DNA of 64,000 bases. It comes from Apostichopus japonicus (taxonomy: Eukaryota > Echinodermata > Holothuroidea > Aspidochirotida > Stichopodidae). Below, in pieces: positions 27,548 to 51,900 of this stretch. Where the stretch lies: NCBI RefSeq assembly GCF_037975245.1, contig NC_092582.1, forward strand, positions 14,134,077-14,198,076, given 5' to 3'. A model generated the notes under the pieces. That model had not been told where the DNA came from, made no database searches, and saw only the letters and a list, made by a program, of their open reading frames with translations. Each line of letters starts with the position of its first letter. The first letter of the stretch is position 1. Position numbers and translations under genes: made by a program.

Positions 27548-27957
27548 CAGGGTTGTCCAACCTTTTGCAGAGTAGGGCCACATGGAATGATTATGATGAA
27601 GGAGGGGCCGCATGAACCCTACGCTCGATTTTTCGATTTTTTGCCCGAAGCCCAAGGCAAAAAAATGTGAGGACTGCGCGCGGAGCGCACTGATTTATTT
27701 TCCTTCCTGTTAAAACAGATGAATAAGGTCCAGCCGCCACCCCCCCCCCCCCCCTCCGTTGAGAGAGTGTCACACAAACTGACCTGTTTGCAGTTTTTTT
27801 TTACCCAGAAGGTTCGAATGATTGATTATATAGCTTCAAATTGTTATCAATAGATCTGCTCACTAAAATTTCGCACTGTAAAGCATCTCTGGCGGGCCGG
27901 ACGCAACCCTGCGGCGGGCCGAATTGTGGCCCGCGGGCCGTAGGTTGGACAACCCTG
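27548..27957. mobile_element. non-autonomous hAT element
   Basis: Terminal inverted repeats CAGGGTTGTCCAACC and GGTTGGACAACCCTG, with subterminal GGCC-rich sequence, are flanked by a perfect 8-bp target duplication GTCTATAA (27540-27547 and 27958-27965). It is 410 bp with no transposase and is a textbook hAT MITE, unrelated by its termini to the CAGTGGCG family nearby. Confidence 0.93.
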
Positions 27958-27965
27958 GTCTATAA

Positions 27966-29807
27966 CAACTCTCTCGTTACACCCTATACTGCCAAATATG
28001 TGTGGTGTGAACCTATTTTTTTTTTATTCACTTTCTTTATACCCTCACAATTTACCTCGTATCACTACCGTGAGGAAGAATGTTTATAGCCCAATAGAGA
28101 AAGACCAACCAACAACTATATATACTTCCTTATCAAAATGTATAGGTATAGGCCTATATCTAATACATGTTTTACAGATCGATGGGGGCACTGACTTGTA
28201 AAATGCAGGTACCCTCTCTCATTTATTTAGACTCAACCAAGTTTCGATACAATTATGTCTCTATATGTATTGTAACTAGTATACTCCAATTTGCCAAAAA
28301 CAAAAACAAAAAAACCCCACTCAAACTGCGATGAACGAGGTCTGACTTTGTGGAAGTTAAACCACGTGTAAGGGATTAAATCTCTACATTTAAGTAGAGG
28401 CTATATCTACCAAACGATAACATCGTTTCTTGACTAAAATTCTAAGTTCATATCAATGATATAAAAGAAAGGGTACCAAAGTTGAAATTCAGCATCATCA
28501 CTATACCCTTGATCAGTTTGATAAGTATTCCAGTTAATTGTTTTTTTTTTCTCGACTTTGTCTACATAATATGTGACGGGTGTGTGTTAATGAGGTCATT
28601 CATTAAAGGATCGAACCAGCATTCGCTATTATTCTCTATCGGTCGCATAATTCTAATGATATGGATTTTCCGATCGAAACTAGAACTACAATAATGAAAA
28701 TATCAATTGGAAAACTACGTAAAGTGATTTATATATATATATATATCACTTAATTTATGGCTACCATGTTGTCAATGTTTTATATAGTAATTCCACAAGG
28801 AAGTAAGATAACAAAGAAGATTGGTATCTCTGTAGAGCCCCTTTTGGTTAGACAAAAGTGTTTTTTTTTTAAATTGAGCTTCCATTTGTCCCAACAGCGA
28901 GAGAGAGAGAGAAAAAAAACAAGAATAAAACTACTCTCATATCTCGAAGGAACTTTCTATGATTTTCTTTTTTGAACTTTTTTTGGGTTAGGCTTTCGTG
29001 ATTTACATATTAAATGGATTAATGTTCGATAGTTTTAATCGTAGTAACGGCGCTTCTTAAATTTGCCTCAAAGAATGTCCTGGACACCTCCATAACACTG
29101 CTATATGATATAACTTTGATAACTTACAAAAGTATACACGATATATACAAAGAATTTCATTTTATCCTCTCTGTTTGTATGTATGTGTGTCATATGACGC
29201 CAATGCATACACAGCCTATGGGCAACTCCATACCCGCAAATTGATATTTTTTCTTTTCAATCGATCATCTTTACAATAAAAGTATTATTTTTTATTTCCC
29301 CAGCACATGCCACTTTTTGTGTTGTAATGACTTTGACGTTTCATTGTATGTATACTGAACACTTATAGAACATAGCACTGCAAGCAGTCCGCACGCACTG
29401 AATGTAAAGTACATTGTGGCTTGTTTTTAAAGGAAACGCTTGTTCATATCATTAGCTATGTGCGGAGTATGCTTATATGTTTTCTTTATGTCCATAAAGT
29501 GAATTATGAATGTGAAAGAAGTGTGTTCTTCTGGAAATCCTTCAGGATATCCTCTTTAGGATAGTCTTACAATTAAGGTCAACAGTTATAATTAGGTGCT
29601 ATACATGCTAACAGTATACATAAAAAAGCGAATATAAGGGTAAGTTATTATATGTATATAAGTATTGAGGATTTGGGAGACGAAGCGGTTTCTATTGACT
29701 GGCTACGTAGGAAGTGGTTGCTACTCTGTCGGATTTTGTTTTGTATTGTTCCTAATATATAAGTACACCTGGAGTCGGGGGCTAGACCCATTTAGGAAAA
29801 GGATTTC
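27966..29807. other. intergenic DNA
   Basis: AT-rich with no recognised gene; contains a short (TA)n at 28731-28747 and a GA run at 28897-28912. Confidence 0.5.
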
Positions 29808-30394
29808 CTATTGGAATGAGGTTTCGAATACGGAAAGGTTTTGGTTATTTGGGAAGTGAGTTATAGCGAATATGTGTTTCAGTAGGAGTTCTTCGATCAA
29901 TGGGTCGTTCCCGAGGTTGTTTTTATATAATTTGGTGTAAAATTCTTCAAGTAGGGTGAAAAAGATTGTGTTTCGTGCACGGAGAACATGCGAAGTAGCT
30001 ATATAGGAAGGGATTTTTAGTGCAAGTCGATATGCTGTGGTGTGGATTCTATTTAATATTTGTTTATTGGTATTTGAAGTGGTAAGCAAGGAGATGCTCC
30101 CGTAACTTAGAATTGGTTTACCATGGATTTGTAGATTTGGATAGTGGTTTTCGCAGGGAAATTATACTTGTGTGAGAGGATTTGGATGTATTTAAGGTGG
30201 GACGGGCCAGCAGCGTCCTGCAGTTCTAATACAGTGTAGTTTAAAGGATAATTTGCTATCAAAAGTGATACCGAGGAAGGTTGCATTGGGAGAGGCAGTG
30301 ATTGAGGTTTTAAAATATTACTTTTGGAAATATGGTTACGGTATTTTGAGTTTTTAAAGGAGAAATTGACCAGGTTAGATTTTGAGCGATTCAT
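29808..30394 (-). pseudogene. broken non-LTR retrotransposon, C-terminal part of reverse transcriptase
   Basis: On the minus strand a first frame (30394-30107) contains ASHLKYIQILSHKYN-like sequence (HLKYIQILSHKYNFPAKTTI) and IYKSMVN. The frame then breaks, apparently by loss of one C near 30118, and continues in a second frame (30089-29808) with LTTSNTNKQILNRIHTTAYR, ALKIPSY and a Leu-rich end. The segment matches the thumb and post-thumb region of Jockey/I-type reverse transcriptases. Catalytic blocks are missing, so it is a 5'-truncated, frameshifted remnant of a lineage different from the one at 24.2 kb. Confidence 0.75.
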
Positions 30395-30732
30395 TTATAT
30401 TCCCCACATCGAGCACCAGTTTTCGGGATGTGTAATTGCTTTTTTAATATTTATTTCCGTCATATGAATATTTCCAACTTATAACGATTTTCATTTATAT
30501 ATATATATATAGTTATATAGTTATATATAGTTATATATATATGTATGATTTTCTTTATATATTACAGCTATTAATTTTTCTTTTTTTTAGCGTCCACGTT
30601 TCGTCCCCGAAATTTTGTTAGGGGAATTTTCCTTCTGCCCTACCCCTCTCCTGCCCCTCTGGCTACGCCATGGGCCACTTTCCGTGCTATGACGAGCATA
30701 CAAGTAATAAGACATGCGGATAATACTGTACA

Positions 30733-31990
30733 CAGGGGCGGCGATCTGTTTCAAATATTGGGGGGGGGGGGGACATTTGCTTGGATGCAGGCGAATTACT
30801 ATCAAAGCGGAGCGCCACCATTGGTTGGCGCGCAGCGTACAAGAAATTTTGGTTTTGATAGCCCCCCAGATCACTGGAAATGGCACTTCTCGTGCTTGAA
30901 AATGACCAACCAGATGTACACTTTTGCCTGAGAACCAAGTTTTACCTAATAGATTTTTTTCTTCATTCATCATACCTTTTTTCAAGATTGTCACCAGTCA
31001 CACATCATGTTCGACCTCATTGCATCTCCTGTGGATCATTGCTTTTGTAGGTAATTCTACGTAACGCCCCTTAATACCCGTCAGCCCCACTTTTCAAGGT
31101 TTTAAGCCCATTATTTGTTCAGAATTTCAATAATAAATTCACTTCAAAACATACCCATAATGTTGCACAAAATTTAATCTATGGACAACCAATATAGGAA
31201 ACCCCCCTCAACCCCTAACAGACCGGTCAAAATTGCACGAGTAGAGGGAAGTATGATGAAGAATGTTGTTCAAAGAATTTTCGAAAATTCAGACACAGTT
31301 AAATTATTGGTGTAAAAATATTGAAACCTCTTATAACGGCTACTATAAAACTTCGATATCATAGAAAATCCAAAAAAAATATGCTCGAGGGGGAAGGCGG
31401 TCTCCACCCTTCACCCCCCCCCCACCTCCCTTGGCTAAGCACCTGCGGTTAGAAATCTTGTAGGAAACAGGCCAAATGGAAACCCAGTGAACCCATATCG
31501 ATGTGGATCATATGTGTGATTGTACGCACTTACACTCATACACAAGATTCCAACCAAATTTCATTACGGATGCGGTCCGTGTAGCTATTCATTTCGAAAA
31601 AAAAGTAAAAACTACTTTCGGTCATATATAGTAACAAATTGTGACACGGTTAAACAGGCGCCTTGTGAGGAATTTGCCAAGGGATGGGCAAAGCTTGTAC
31701 CCAGACTATCTAAGCGTAGCGCCACCATAAGTTGGCGCGAAGCGCAAAAGAAAATTTTGGCCGAAAATGCCTCCCAGATTGCTGGAAATGGCACTTCCCA
31801 GGCCTTTTAAGTTGCATCTAAGCATTTTCTATTTTGAAATTACTAGCGATATCATAAAAAAATACAAAACATATGCTTAAAAAAAAACTATGCCACCAAA
31901 TATTGGGGGGATATTAGATACTATATCCCCCCAACAAAAATATTGGGGGGGACATGTCCCCCCCCCGTCCCCCCATGATCGCCGCCCATG
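30733..31990. mobile_element. non-autonomous hAT element, CAGGGGCGGCGATC family, copy 1
   Basis: Ends CAGGGGCGGCGATC and GATCGCCGCCCATG form terminal inverted repeats, with a perfect 8-bp target duplication ACTGTACA at 30725-30732 and 31991-31998. It is 1258 bp, lacks a transposase, and carries two direct copies of the AGCGCCACC...TTGGCGCG core (about 30798-30838 and 31704-31745). G and C runs sit just inside each end. It lies just upstream of the aminotransferase first coding exon. Confidence 0.92.
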
Positions 31991-32150
31991 ACTGTACAAG
32001 TTGCTTTATATAGGCCCTGTTCTTCCTGTGGGGTTTCATTGTTCTGTTATTTTACGTTTACTTCATCATGTGTTTTTTTTTTAATTACGAACAATCGAAT
32101 ATCTGACATAGTATTAACCAAGTATTGCACCAAATTTTTCTCATCTACAG

Positions 32151-40288
<8,138 letters not shown>

Positions 40289-40540
40289 TCGCACACCCGA
40301 ATAGACAATCAAAAAATGCAATTCCAAGCCTTAACTTGCCTCTGGTTTATCACCAGGGCCCATTATATATGCTTCGTGCAATGCTGCAACTTGATGGTAG
40401 TCTGTATAGGCCCCAAATTATAACCCGTTATAATTGCTAGATGTTTGCAAAATGTTACTCTCCACGTTGTCCTCAGACATTTTTAAGGAACACACAAGAT
40501 GACTGAATGTCCCAGTGAGGAAAATTTCCTCAAAGGTTGT

Positions 40541-40546
40541 AATAAA
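40541..40546 (+). promoter_or_regulatory. candidate polyadenylation signal for the aminotransferase
   Basis: AATAAA 253 bases after the stop codon, just before an AT microsatellite. Confidence 0.45.
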
Positions 40547-40577
40547 AACAGTTTAAGAATTTTGACCAAATGTGACC

Positions 40578-43026
<2,449 letters not shown>

Positions 43027-46000
43027 ATGGCAGACGTACGAGTATTAGTTTCATTGTGGTTTCTCGCCTGCATTTCATATGCAGGCTGTGAAAATCCCAT
43101 CCAAAAACAGGGATCACTCGAAGAGGTCGAGGCATTTCTAGCAGAATACGAAAAGAAGGCACAAGATGTTTATTCGGCATCTGCCCTCGCGAGTTGGGAA
43201 TATAATACCAACATCACAGACTACAACTCGCAGAAATCGGTAAGCATTTTGCTCAAGAAATAGTCCGCAGTAACGCTATTACAGTACATACCACAGGGAA
43301 TGTCTCTAATCCTTATACAACTGACATTTTTATTACAACATTCGATTGAAACTTTGAAGCTTAATGTCTTTTGTTATTGTTGTGATATTGTATCATGTTG
43401 TGAGATTTAATATTCTCTCTTGCTTAAATTTATTATTCCTTCTATTTTTTCAAAATAGTTCATCACGGTACCGTAATGTATAGGTGTGTGTGTGAGTGCG
43501 TATGGAAGGAGGACGTGGGGTTGTATCCGGCTTATTACATAACATTACTCTAAGAAAGCATTATTCTTGTATGTCATTGTAAAAGTCACCATTACTTTAC
43601 GTTGTCAAATCAGCTTAGGGTTTATTATGCCGTTTATACTATCATGTATTATTGAAGTTATTATTGATCATACCATACCATGAAACATGGCCGGGTAGCG
43701 AATTTTTCCCCCTAACAGGTTTGCAATTATGTGTAAATAGTGAAGTTGGTCGGAAAAGTTACGTCATCACCATAGAAACCTTCACCTCGAGGTTACTAAA
43801 ATGTCTTGCAACGAAGATATACGAGTCCTATATGTACGGTGTTTATTCAATAGCTTCCTCTATATATGATTTACCCCAATTGAGAGAAAAATATAATGTA
43901 ACAGAAAAGTTGTGTAAATTAAGCCTTGATTATTCGCGTAATTTTCCAAATTTTAGACAAGAAATTAGTGTCCTAATCTAGTCGCCCAAGTCACTAACGT
44001 ATTGTACCGATTCAAACTATTGCTGGCTGTCATGTTTTGCGTATATTCATTCAAGACTCGTGAACTCACGTCGTGATGTTGATTTTAGTGTACGCATGCC
44101 ACGAAATGAATTCCGATTTCAATAGAACGGCTCACGAATCTTGGAGTATTAAAAATACGAACCCAATGGAATGTAGCGTAGGCCTATGTATCATAAGTAA
44201 GGTCAATACATGTGACCCAAGTATTAAAAGTAAAGTTAGTGCGTTTGGAAGGAAACCCCGTAACTAGACTTAACTAAGTGTCACATGTGGTCAATCAATA
44301 ACAAAACTTAATCTGTTCAGTGGCGCCAATGAACTCATTCTTGTTTAAAACCTTGGACCTTATCACTCTTCTGATTCAGTGTTTATCTTCCAACTTCCAA
44401 GTGATGGCCATTATTGATGCTGACGTCACGAGCAATCTGATTGGCTGAAAATTCCGTCACTGCAAACCTGTTTGGGGAAAAAAATCACGGCCGGGTACTG
44501 CAGTGTGATTAAGAGTAAGAATTATCTATGACATGAAAATATCATAATGGGTTGAAGTTAGCGGACAAGTTAATCGTATCGTTTTCCATTGCAGATTGAA
44601 GCTAGCGGTCGGTCTGCAGCTTTCACTCAAGAGGCAGCTCAGAATGCAAGTCAATTTGATGGCGAATATCCAGACGAGATACAGAGGCAGTTAGACGATA
44701 TTTCGTATGTTGGAACTGCAGCTTTGGGAGACCCAGATAAAATCAATGAGGTATAAGGCATGTTTGCTATAGCTTCTACATACAGCAGTATAAGGCACAT
44801 TTAATTATGGGTTGCTCACATTGAAAATATATATACATATGCCAATGTGATACCGTGAAACTAACAAGAACGTGATTTTTGCATATAACAAGGCTTACAA
44901 AAAACACACCTGATACATAAGAAAATGTTGGGTAAATATAAGTTAAAGTCACTTGTATCTTTGATATCATATAAATTCAACCAAATAAATAAGTCAACAA
45001 AAAACCGAGAAGATTAAGTAAGTGCCATAACCTCCCTCGGAATTTGAGAAAGTAGTTCCGTCCGGTAGCAGAGGAGCATTTGTAGTATAGTGGCGGTCCC
45101 GGAAGAAGGAATGAATGCGCGACTAATACATACCACGCAGCAGGGTGTAGGAGCCGGGGCACTGGGGCACGTGCCCCCCCCCACTTTTTCCAAAATAGCA
45201 AATGTGCCCTATGCTGGCAAATAAAATGTGCCCCTTTGATGAAGAACTGTCTTTTGGATATTCTTAAGCCTTTGTTAATTTTAATATTTTATTTTAATTA
45301 TTCACGTGCACCATAATAGTATTGATAGCATACTAACACATCACATATATTTAAGTGATATGGCCGGTGAGTATCGTATTAAAGCATAACGATTGGTGGT
45401 TTGTAGAATGAGAAACTACCCCCTGGTGTTGTGCCCCCCCCCCCACTTCTTGGGAGCTCCCTACCCCCTGCTATGCAGTCCTAGTAATTATCTGAAGACT
45501 CGTCCGGCGAAAAGAGAAGCCTCGGTATTTAAGCCGGTGTTCATCCACGGTCATCAAACATGGATAGGGTCTCTAATGAGCTTCCCTTGGATTTTCTAAC
45601 CCTCAGTGGGAAGTTCTAAACGATATATCTGAAGTATAATGTTTCACATGCTTGCGTCTGTGGTAAGAAACAACGATATGCGCATGCTCAGTTGTAATCA
45701 AGACTTCAGTGAGACCCCAATGTCAGCTAAATAAATCTTTTTTTTTTCTTCTGGGAGCCGAAGTCATAAACTTGAAACAAAATGATGCTAAAGGTTATTT
45801 TGAGAATCAATATACAAACACTCCGCTATTATACCGAAATTCGTCCTTGCCTTTTCTGTACATTTCGAAAGGAACATCTAAGCATGCAGCAATGCTTATT
45901 AGACGTAAACCCGATAGCCTTCGATATTTTTATGAATTACCCAGTCACTTCTCCCTCCCCTCCCGACCCACTTCCAAGGCTTCCACCGCTTATGAAATTA

Positions 46001-48857
46001 TGTTCATTCATACTTAGTAAAGATTCCTAAATCCTATTGGTCCATTCAGGTCAGCTGACCGTGGTTAATCCTGTGAGTAACGCACGGTAAAATTACGGGG
46101 CATCACTTTGATAAATCTTTGGTTATATGTAACCAAAAATGTTTTGTTTTATTATTTTTCCCCCACACAAATGGTAGTGTATGAATGAACGGGGTTAATC
46201 AACGGTCTAGCGTGCGTTACTCACATGATTAATGCACTCCGGGTGTTAATGCTATCGCTGGATGCACTCGGGCTCCGCTACGCTCCGCCCTCGTGCATCG
46301 CTTGCATTATCCCCCGATCGTGCATTAATCCTGTGAGTAACGCACGCTAGACCGTTGATTAACCCCTTATTGATTTATACTTACTGTTGTCGGGAATTTG
46401 TTGGCGAGCTTTAATTGATTTCCTTCCAAAAGCTTAATCAATGTTATTTATCGATCAATGTGCATATTTGTGTCTTTCTTTCTTCACCTACGTTTTCACT
46501 TGAAAATGTGCAAATTAAATTGTAGGCTTTTGCGTATTTAATATAAATTATAACGTTTAGAATTACCATATTTCATGAATAGTTCAACCAAGTTCGCCAT
46601 ATTTCATGTGCAGTTCAACCAAGTTCGCGCTGACATGATGGAAATCTACAGCCAGAGTAAGGTCTGCCGGTCAGATGCTCCAACTGATTGCTATAATTTG
46701 GATCCAGGTAAAGTAGCTTTATATCGTGTATTTGTACCACTGCAAGTTCATAATGAAGAGGGGCGAAGGTCAGCCAAACGCGCCTCCAGTGGCGGAGCTT
46801 CCATACAGTCAGGGGGCGGATGCCCCCCCCCCCCTGACGGACTCAAATGGACTGCTGGCGCCCTTTTCAGCTTTTTACTACTTTTTACTTATTCGCGATT
46901 ATTGACTTTTTTATTGCGCTTACATCTACCTATTGACATTTGTCACATTTTGTTGGTGTAATTTTCTGACAAAATGGCAATGACACCTATTTATTCTTCG
47001 TTTATCTGCAAATTAGCAAGGCCCGGAAAGGGTCATTCCCTGCTATCTAGGGAGTATCTTTACTCAAAAAATTTCTGTACGCTCCGCGCCAACCTGTGGT
47101 GGCGCTCCGCTTAGATAGTGTCGAAAGCGCCCCTACAGACCATTTCGCCCCTCTGACCAATATCCCTAGCTCCGCCACTGCGCGCCTCCCCGTACATCCC
47201 GGCAAATAATACTAAAATAATGAAGTGTATGCATGCTATGTATCAAGAAATGATACATTTTAGCCTATTTTGATCCACAATTGGAAAAATTCCTACTGTA
47301 AGCGAGTCGGGGAGCAAGCTTTTAGCCATGTCGCATCGTTGTTGTGGAACAAGTTGCCATCAGAAATACGAAGCCTAACCTCTATCAGCACTTTCACATC
47401 AGCGTTAAAGACGTTTCATTTCAAACAAACCTATGGTTAAGTGTATTCAACTGTATTTTTGTATTTTGTATTGTTTTGTTAAGCGCATTGAGCCCTGGGA
47501 TTTTGCGCTATATAAGCACCGGTGTAATCATAATAAGTCATAATAACTTCCTTTACTTATGCTACGTCGTTTCCTTGTTTTTTTTACTGGATATTTTGTT
47601 GTAGGTTGTTGTCGAACACATCTCAAATTATCAGGTGGATAGGTGGTGAATGATAGAGTGTCACACACATGTTGAAGCCTATATACTATGCAGTATTTGG
47701 TTCAAACTAGCACATATGGTGTGATTTGTGTGCGAATAAATGTAAAATGTACTACAAAACCAATGTGCAAAGCAACTTAATCCTCAACTTGTTACTAAAT
47801 GTGCTAAACACATTTGACTTTATCTCAAGCATACTTTATATCGTATATATGCCTACTATTTTTTGTTTTTCACCACAGAAAGAAAGAAAAAAGACTTTTC
47901 TTCTTCTGCTTCTTCTGGATTCTTTATTTATTTATTTGTTTATTTGTTTGTTTATATATTGATATGTTTGTTTTATTTTTTTTTTCATTTTTATCCCAAG
48001 GCTTGGACAATATAATGGCTTCTTCCGATGATTACGACGAACTTGTGTGGGCGTGGCAAGGATGGCGGGATGAAGTGGGCGTGGCCAATAACGACCTTTA
48101 CATTCGCTACGTAGAACTCTCCAATGAAGTTGCTGTTGCAAACGGTAAACTTTGAATCTGCCCTAGCTTGCTAACATATCTCCTCACACTTGTTGACATC
48201 GACTTACTCAAATTTTAATGTCTTGAATGGTAGGGCTTTCACCACTGGTATACCTATATAAGCATACTCATCATAGTGATATCTGGTATGTTGTACTCTC
48301 AATTTTGATTTTAAATACCAAACTTTGTTTTGACGTTTCTTAAACTGAACGAAGAACGATCGGTGAATGGAAAATATGACGTAGGCTAATTGTGGTGATG
48401 AATTTTGTGATGCTTCTGAGGTAATGTCCAGATGATCTGTGTACTAGGCTGGGTAGTCCAATCGATTTTATTGATGGCACTCTGATGCAAACGGATGATT
48501 TAAAGGCCCTTTAATGTACACCGATGTGTATGGTTGCATTCACTCAAACGCGCCTCTTAAAAGCCTCTGTAGTTACCCATTATTCTTTGTATCTATTTGT
48601 ATTTGGATGCAGGTTTTCCAGACAAAGGAGCTATGTGGAGAGATAACTACGAGATGGGAGATGATATTATTGATGTCGCCTATGATATCTATAACACTAT
48701 ACTACCACTTTATAAACAATTACACACATACGTACGCAGAAAGCTGCACAAAGTCCACGGTGAGAACATTGATCTCAAAGGCAGGTTACCGGCTAATGTC
48801 TTAGGTGAGTCTCGAACTAAGTGACAACAACTGGTGTTGAATACTACGTTATAACTC

Positions 48858-48905
<48 letters not shown>

Positions 48906-51900
48906 TAACGCTAAGCTATAGTTGACTTGTATTAAAGATATGTTCATATCCGTTTCCCTTGGCAGGTGATATGTGGGGGCGCTTTTGGGGGAACATTTAC
49001 CGAAATGTCGTCCCTTACCCGGACAGACCAAACATTGACGTAACAGATGCAATGGTAGATCAGGTACGTGACACTAAAGTTATTACTTTACATTTACTAA
49101 ATACAATGAAGTTGTTCTCTATATATGACGTCACTTTTGATCTGTCGAATCAGAGCTGTTATGGCAACATAGTTGCGTTTGATGTTTCTTTTTTAAAGTA
49201 TTTTTCCTATAGCTATATGAGTGAACCGAGAGACTATTGTAAACTCTTACTGCTACATGTATACATCAAGGGTAGGTTTACGTGCAGACTATATGCGCAG
49301 TTTGAGTTCCTCTTTTGCTTCCTTATAGTTTGATATGAGATGGGGATCAAGGATGACAGCCCCAGGGTCCTAGGTAAATAAAGGAGCCCGGGGCAACTTG
49401 CTTGGGATTAAGAACAGTTCAAAAGACTGAGGGAAGGGGGGGGTAACTTAATTGTCGGCGGGCACCGACCTCAACCTCGACTACCCTGATCATCACAAGA
49501 TGGTTGCCATCTATTACTCTTGAGTGTGCACTAATTATCATCCCAACCAATACATGTAAAATTTCTCAGCTGGTTCGTTTCATACCATGTATTCAGCGGT
49601 ATAAGAAAAATTAGATTAGTCAAAATTTAATGCCTCCTTGAATAATAACGATACAATCTTCTACTTACCAATCCCCAACCCCCCCCGCTCCGCCCCTTCC
49701 CCCTGTACCTACATACAAAATACCTGACTACATTCTACTGCGTATTGCTACGTCTGCAAACTCTATAAGACATATCTCATACATGCTGCAAGAATGCATA
49801 ATTAAAATTATCTTTTTCTGAACAGAATTACACTGCTGAAGAAATGTTCCGTTTGGCTGACAGTTTCTTCACATCCATGGACCTGATAGCTGCTCCCCAA
49901 GAGTTTTGGGATGAATCCATGATTGTCCGTCCTGATGACAGAGATGTGGTTTGTCATGCGACGGCTTGGGACTTCTCAAACCGAAAAGATTTCAGGTGAA
50001 GAAGTGTTCAGTATCATCGCTCGCAAATCTCCCGAAAGAAATGGATTCTTTTTCCCCCTTCTAAATCGCTATTATGAATGTTTCATATACGCTGTATCGT
50101 TTGACCTGCATTAGTAACGTGAAGAAAATGCCCTTGGATATTTCTTTCGGGAAATAATTGTATAAAAATATTGCACCATTGTGTTTAACCTCAGCAAGAT
50201 TATGTTAGCGCGACAATTACTTTTACAAGGCCTATATTATTGCAGAGGTGGCGAGTACAACCCCAAAATGTTTTTCTTTTACTTTTGATATCGCTATCTT
50301 GTTTTCGTTTGGATTTAGAGGAATTCTCTCGACTTTCCCATAATCTTTAGAATTTTGGACAGGGAAATTATCAAGCTCACTTATTGTTGTTCTATACCTG
50401 CATAGATATATCCTGTATGCTGATGTATCTTACATGTTCGTGGGTAGAGTTTACATTTCTGTTTACTTCATTTGTATGTGTGCGTGTGTGTGTGTGTTTT
50501 CGGTTTCGGTTTCTGTTTCTGTTTCTTCCTTTCTTGTTGTTGATTATGCAAACGTATATATTAACATCAAGCGTTACAGAATATATTAAGTTGATATGTA
50601 TTATTGTTTAATTTCAGTGAAAGGATAAGAAAATAAATCTGTGGTTTAATGGAAGCCAGCAGGAAATACAGCATGTAAGCTTATGCCGCTGATCAAGAGA
50701 TGAGAACATTATATTTATCCAAGTAACTGCAAGTTTTGTTTCGTTCATATATTCTATTTGTTCAACACATGATTTGCTTTCATCCTCTAAAAATCATTTC
50801 GTCTCATATTTTTATCTCCTCGGTATTTCGTCATGGTTCTTTACAGGATTAAAATGTGCACCGACGTAACCATGGACGACCTGTTGACCATACATCATGA
50901 GATGGGTCACATTCAGTATTACTTACAGTACGTAGATCAACCCATATCATTTAGAAGCGGTGCCAACATCGCGTTCCATGAAGCAGTGGGTGAGGTCATG
51001 ACCTTATCCGTAGCAACGCCTGACCACTTGCAAAAGATTGGTCTTCTTGAACAAGGTGTTAACGATCCAGGTAAGTATAGAAAAAGAAGAAGAAGAACAG
51101 GGGCATATTCCACGAGATGATACAGCTATATGCGGATTGGGGAAATATGGAGAGGCCAGGGACACATTAGATAAAAATGGTGTATTCTCATTTTCATAAT
51201 TCACCTATACGGACAAGTGAAGAGTGCAAATAGGGTCCGCGGTGACGTCATTGTCCCACGGGCCCGACGTGGCTCTCGCACATACACCCATACAGACACC
51301 TGGCCACTCTTCTAAATCCCGTGTATGTATTCCTGAACAAGAAATTTGATCATGTAATTAGTCTTTACATGGTGTCATAAGTGGGATTTTGATGATGATT
51401 TCTGGTGGGATTTATGTTTGCGTGTATATGTTAGTTCAAACTCCGTTTTATGCCACAATTAACGTCAAACTGGTGGAGCTGATTTGATCGTTTATTTGCT
51501 TTTTTGTTGTACGTCTCATTGTTTTATCATTTTATCGTTGCAAATAGTTTTGTTTTGTGTTGTGTTTATTTTAGCTGCTTGCTATATCGTGGGACGTTTG
51601 TTCTATCGTTATTTGTGTTTTTGCTTCTAATTTGAATGATTCTAGAGATTAGACTATAGGAGTAGTGAACTTGAAAAAGAAAAAAACAGAAATTATATCT
51701 TAGTGGATCTTGTTTTGTGTTATCCTGTTATCCAGAAACTGAAATAAACTTTTTGCTGAAGATGTCACTGAGTACTATAGGTACCCTACCGTTCAGCCTA
51801 GCCCTGGAGCAGTGGAGGTGGGATGTATTTAGCGGAGAAGTCAACTCTGCTAATTGGATGAAGAGATGGTGGGACTTGAAGTAAGTCTAGAATCTCATTA

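Noticed and set aside
43652-43981. 109-codon open frame in peptidase intron 1
   Set aside because: It starts upstream of, and runs into, a transposable element defined by terminal repeats and target duplications, and has no domain features.
45709-46017. 102-codon open frame in peptidase intron 2
   Set aside because: It lacks paired splice sites in the right phase and the flanking exons join correctly without it.
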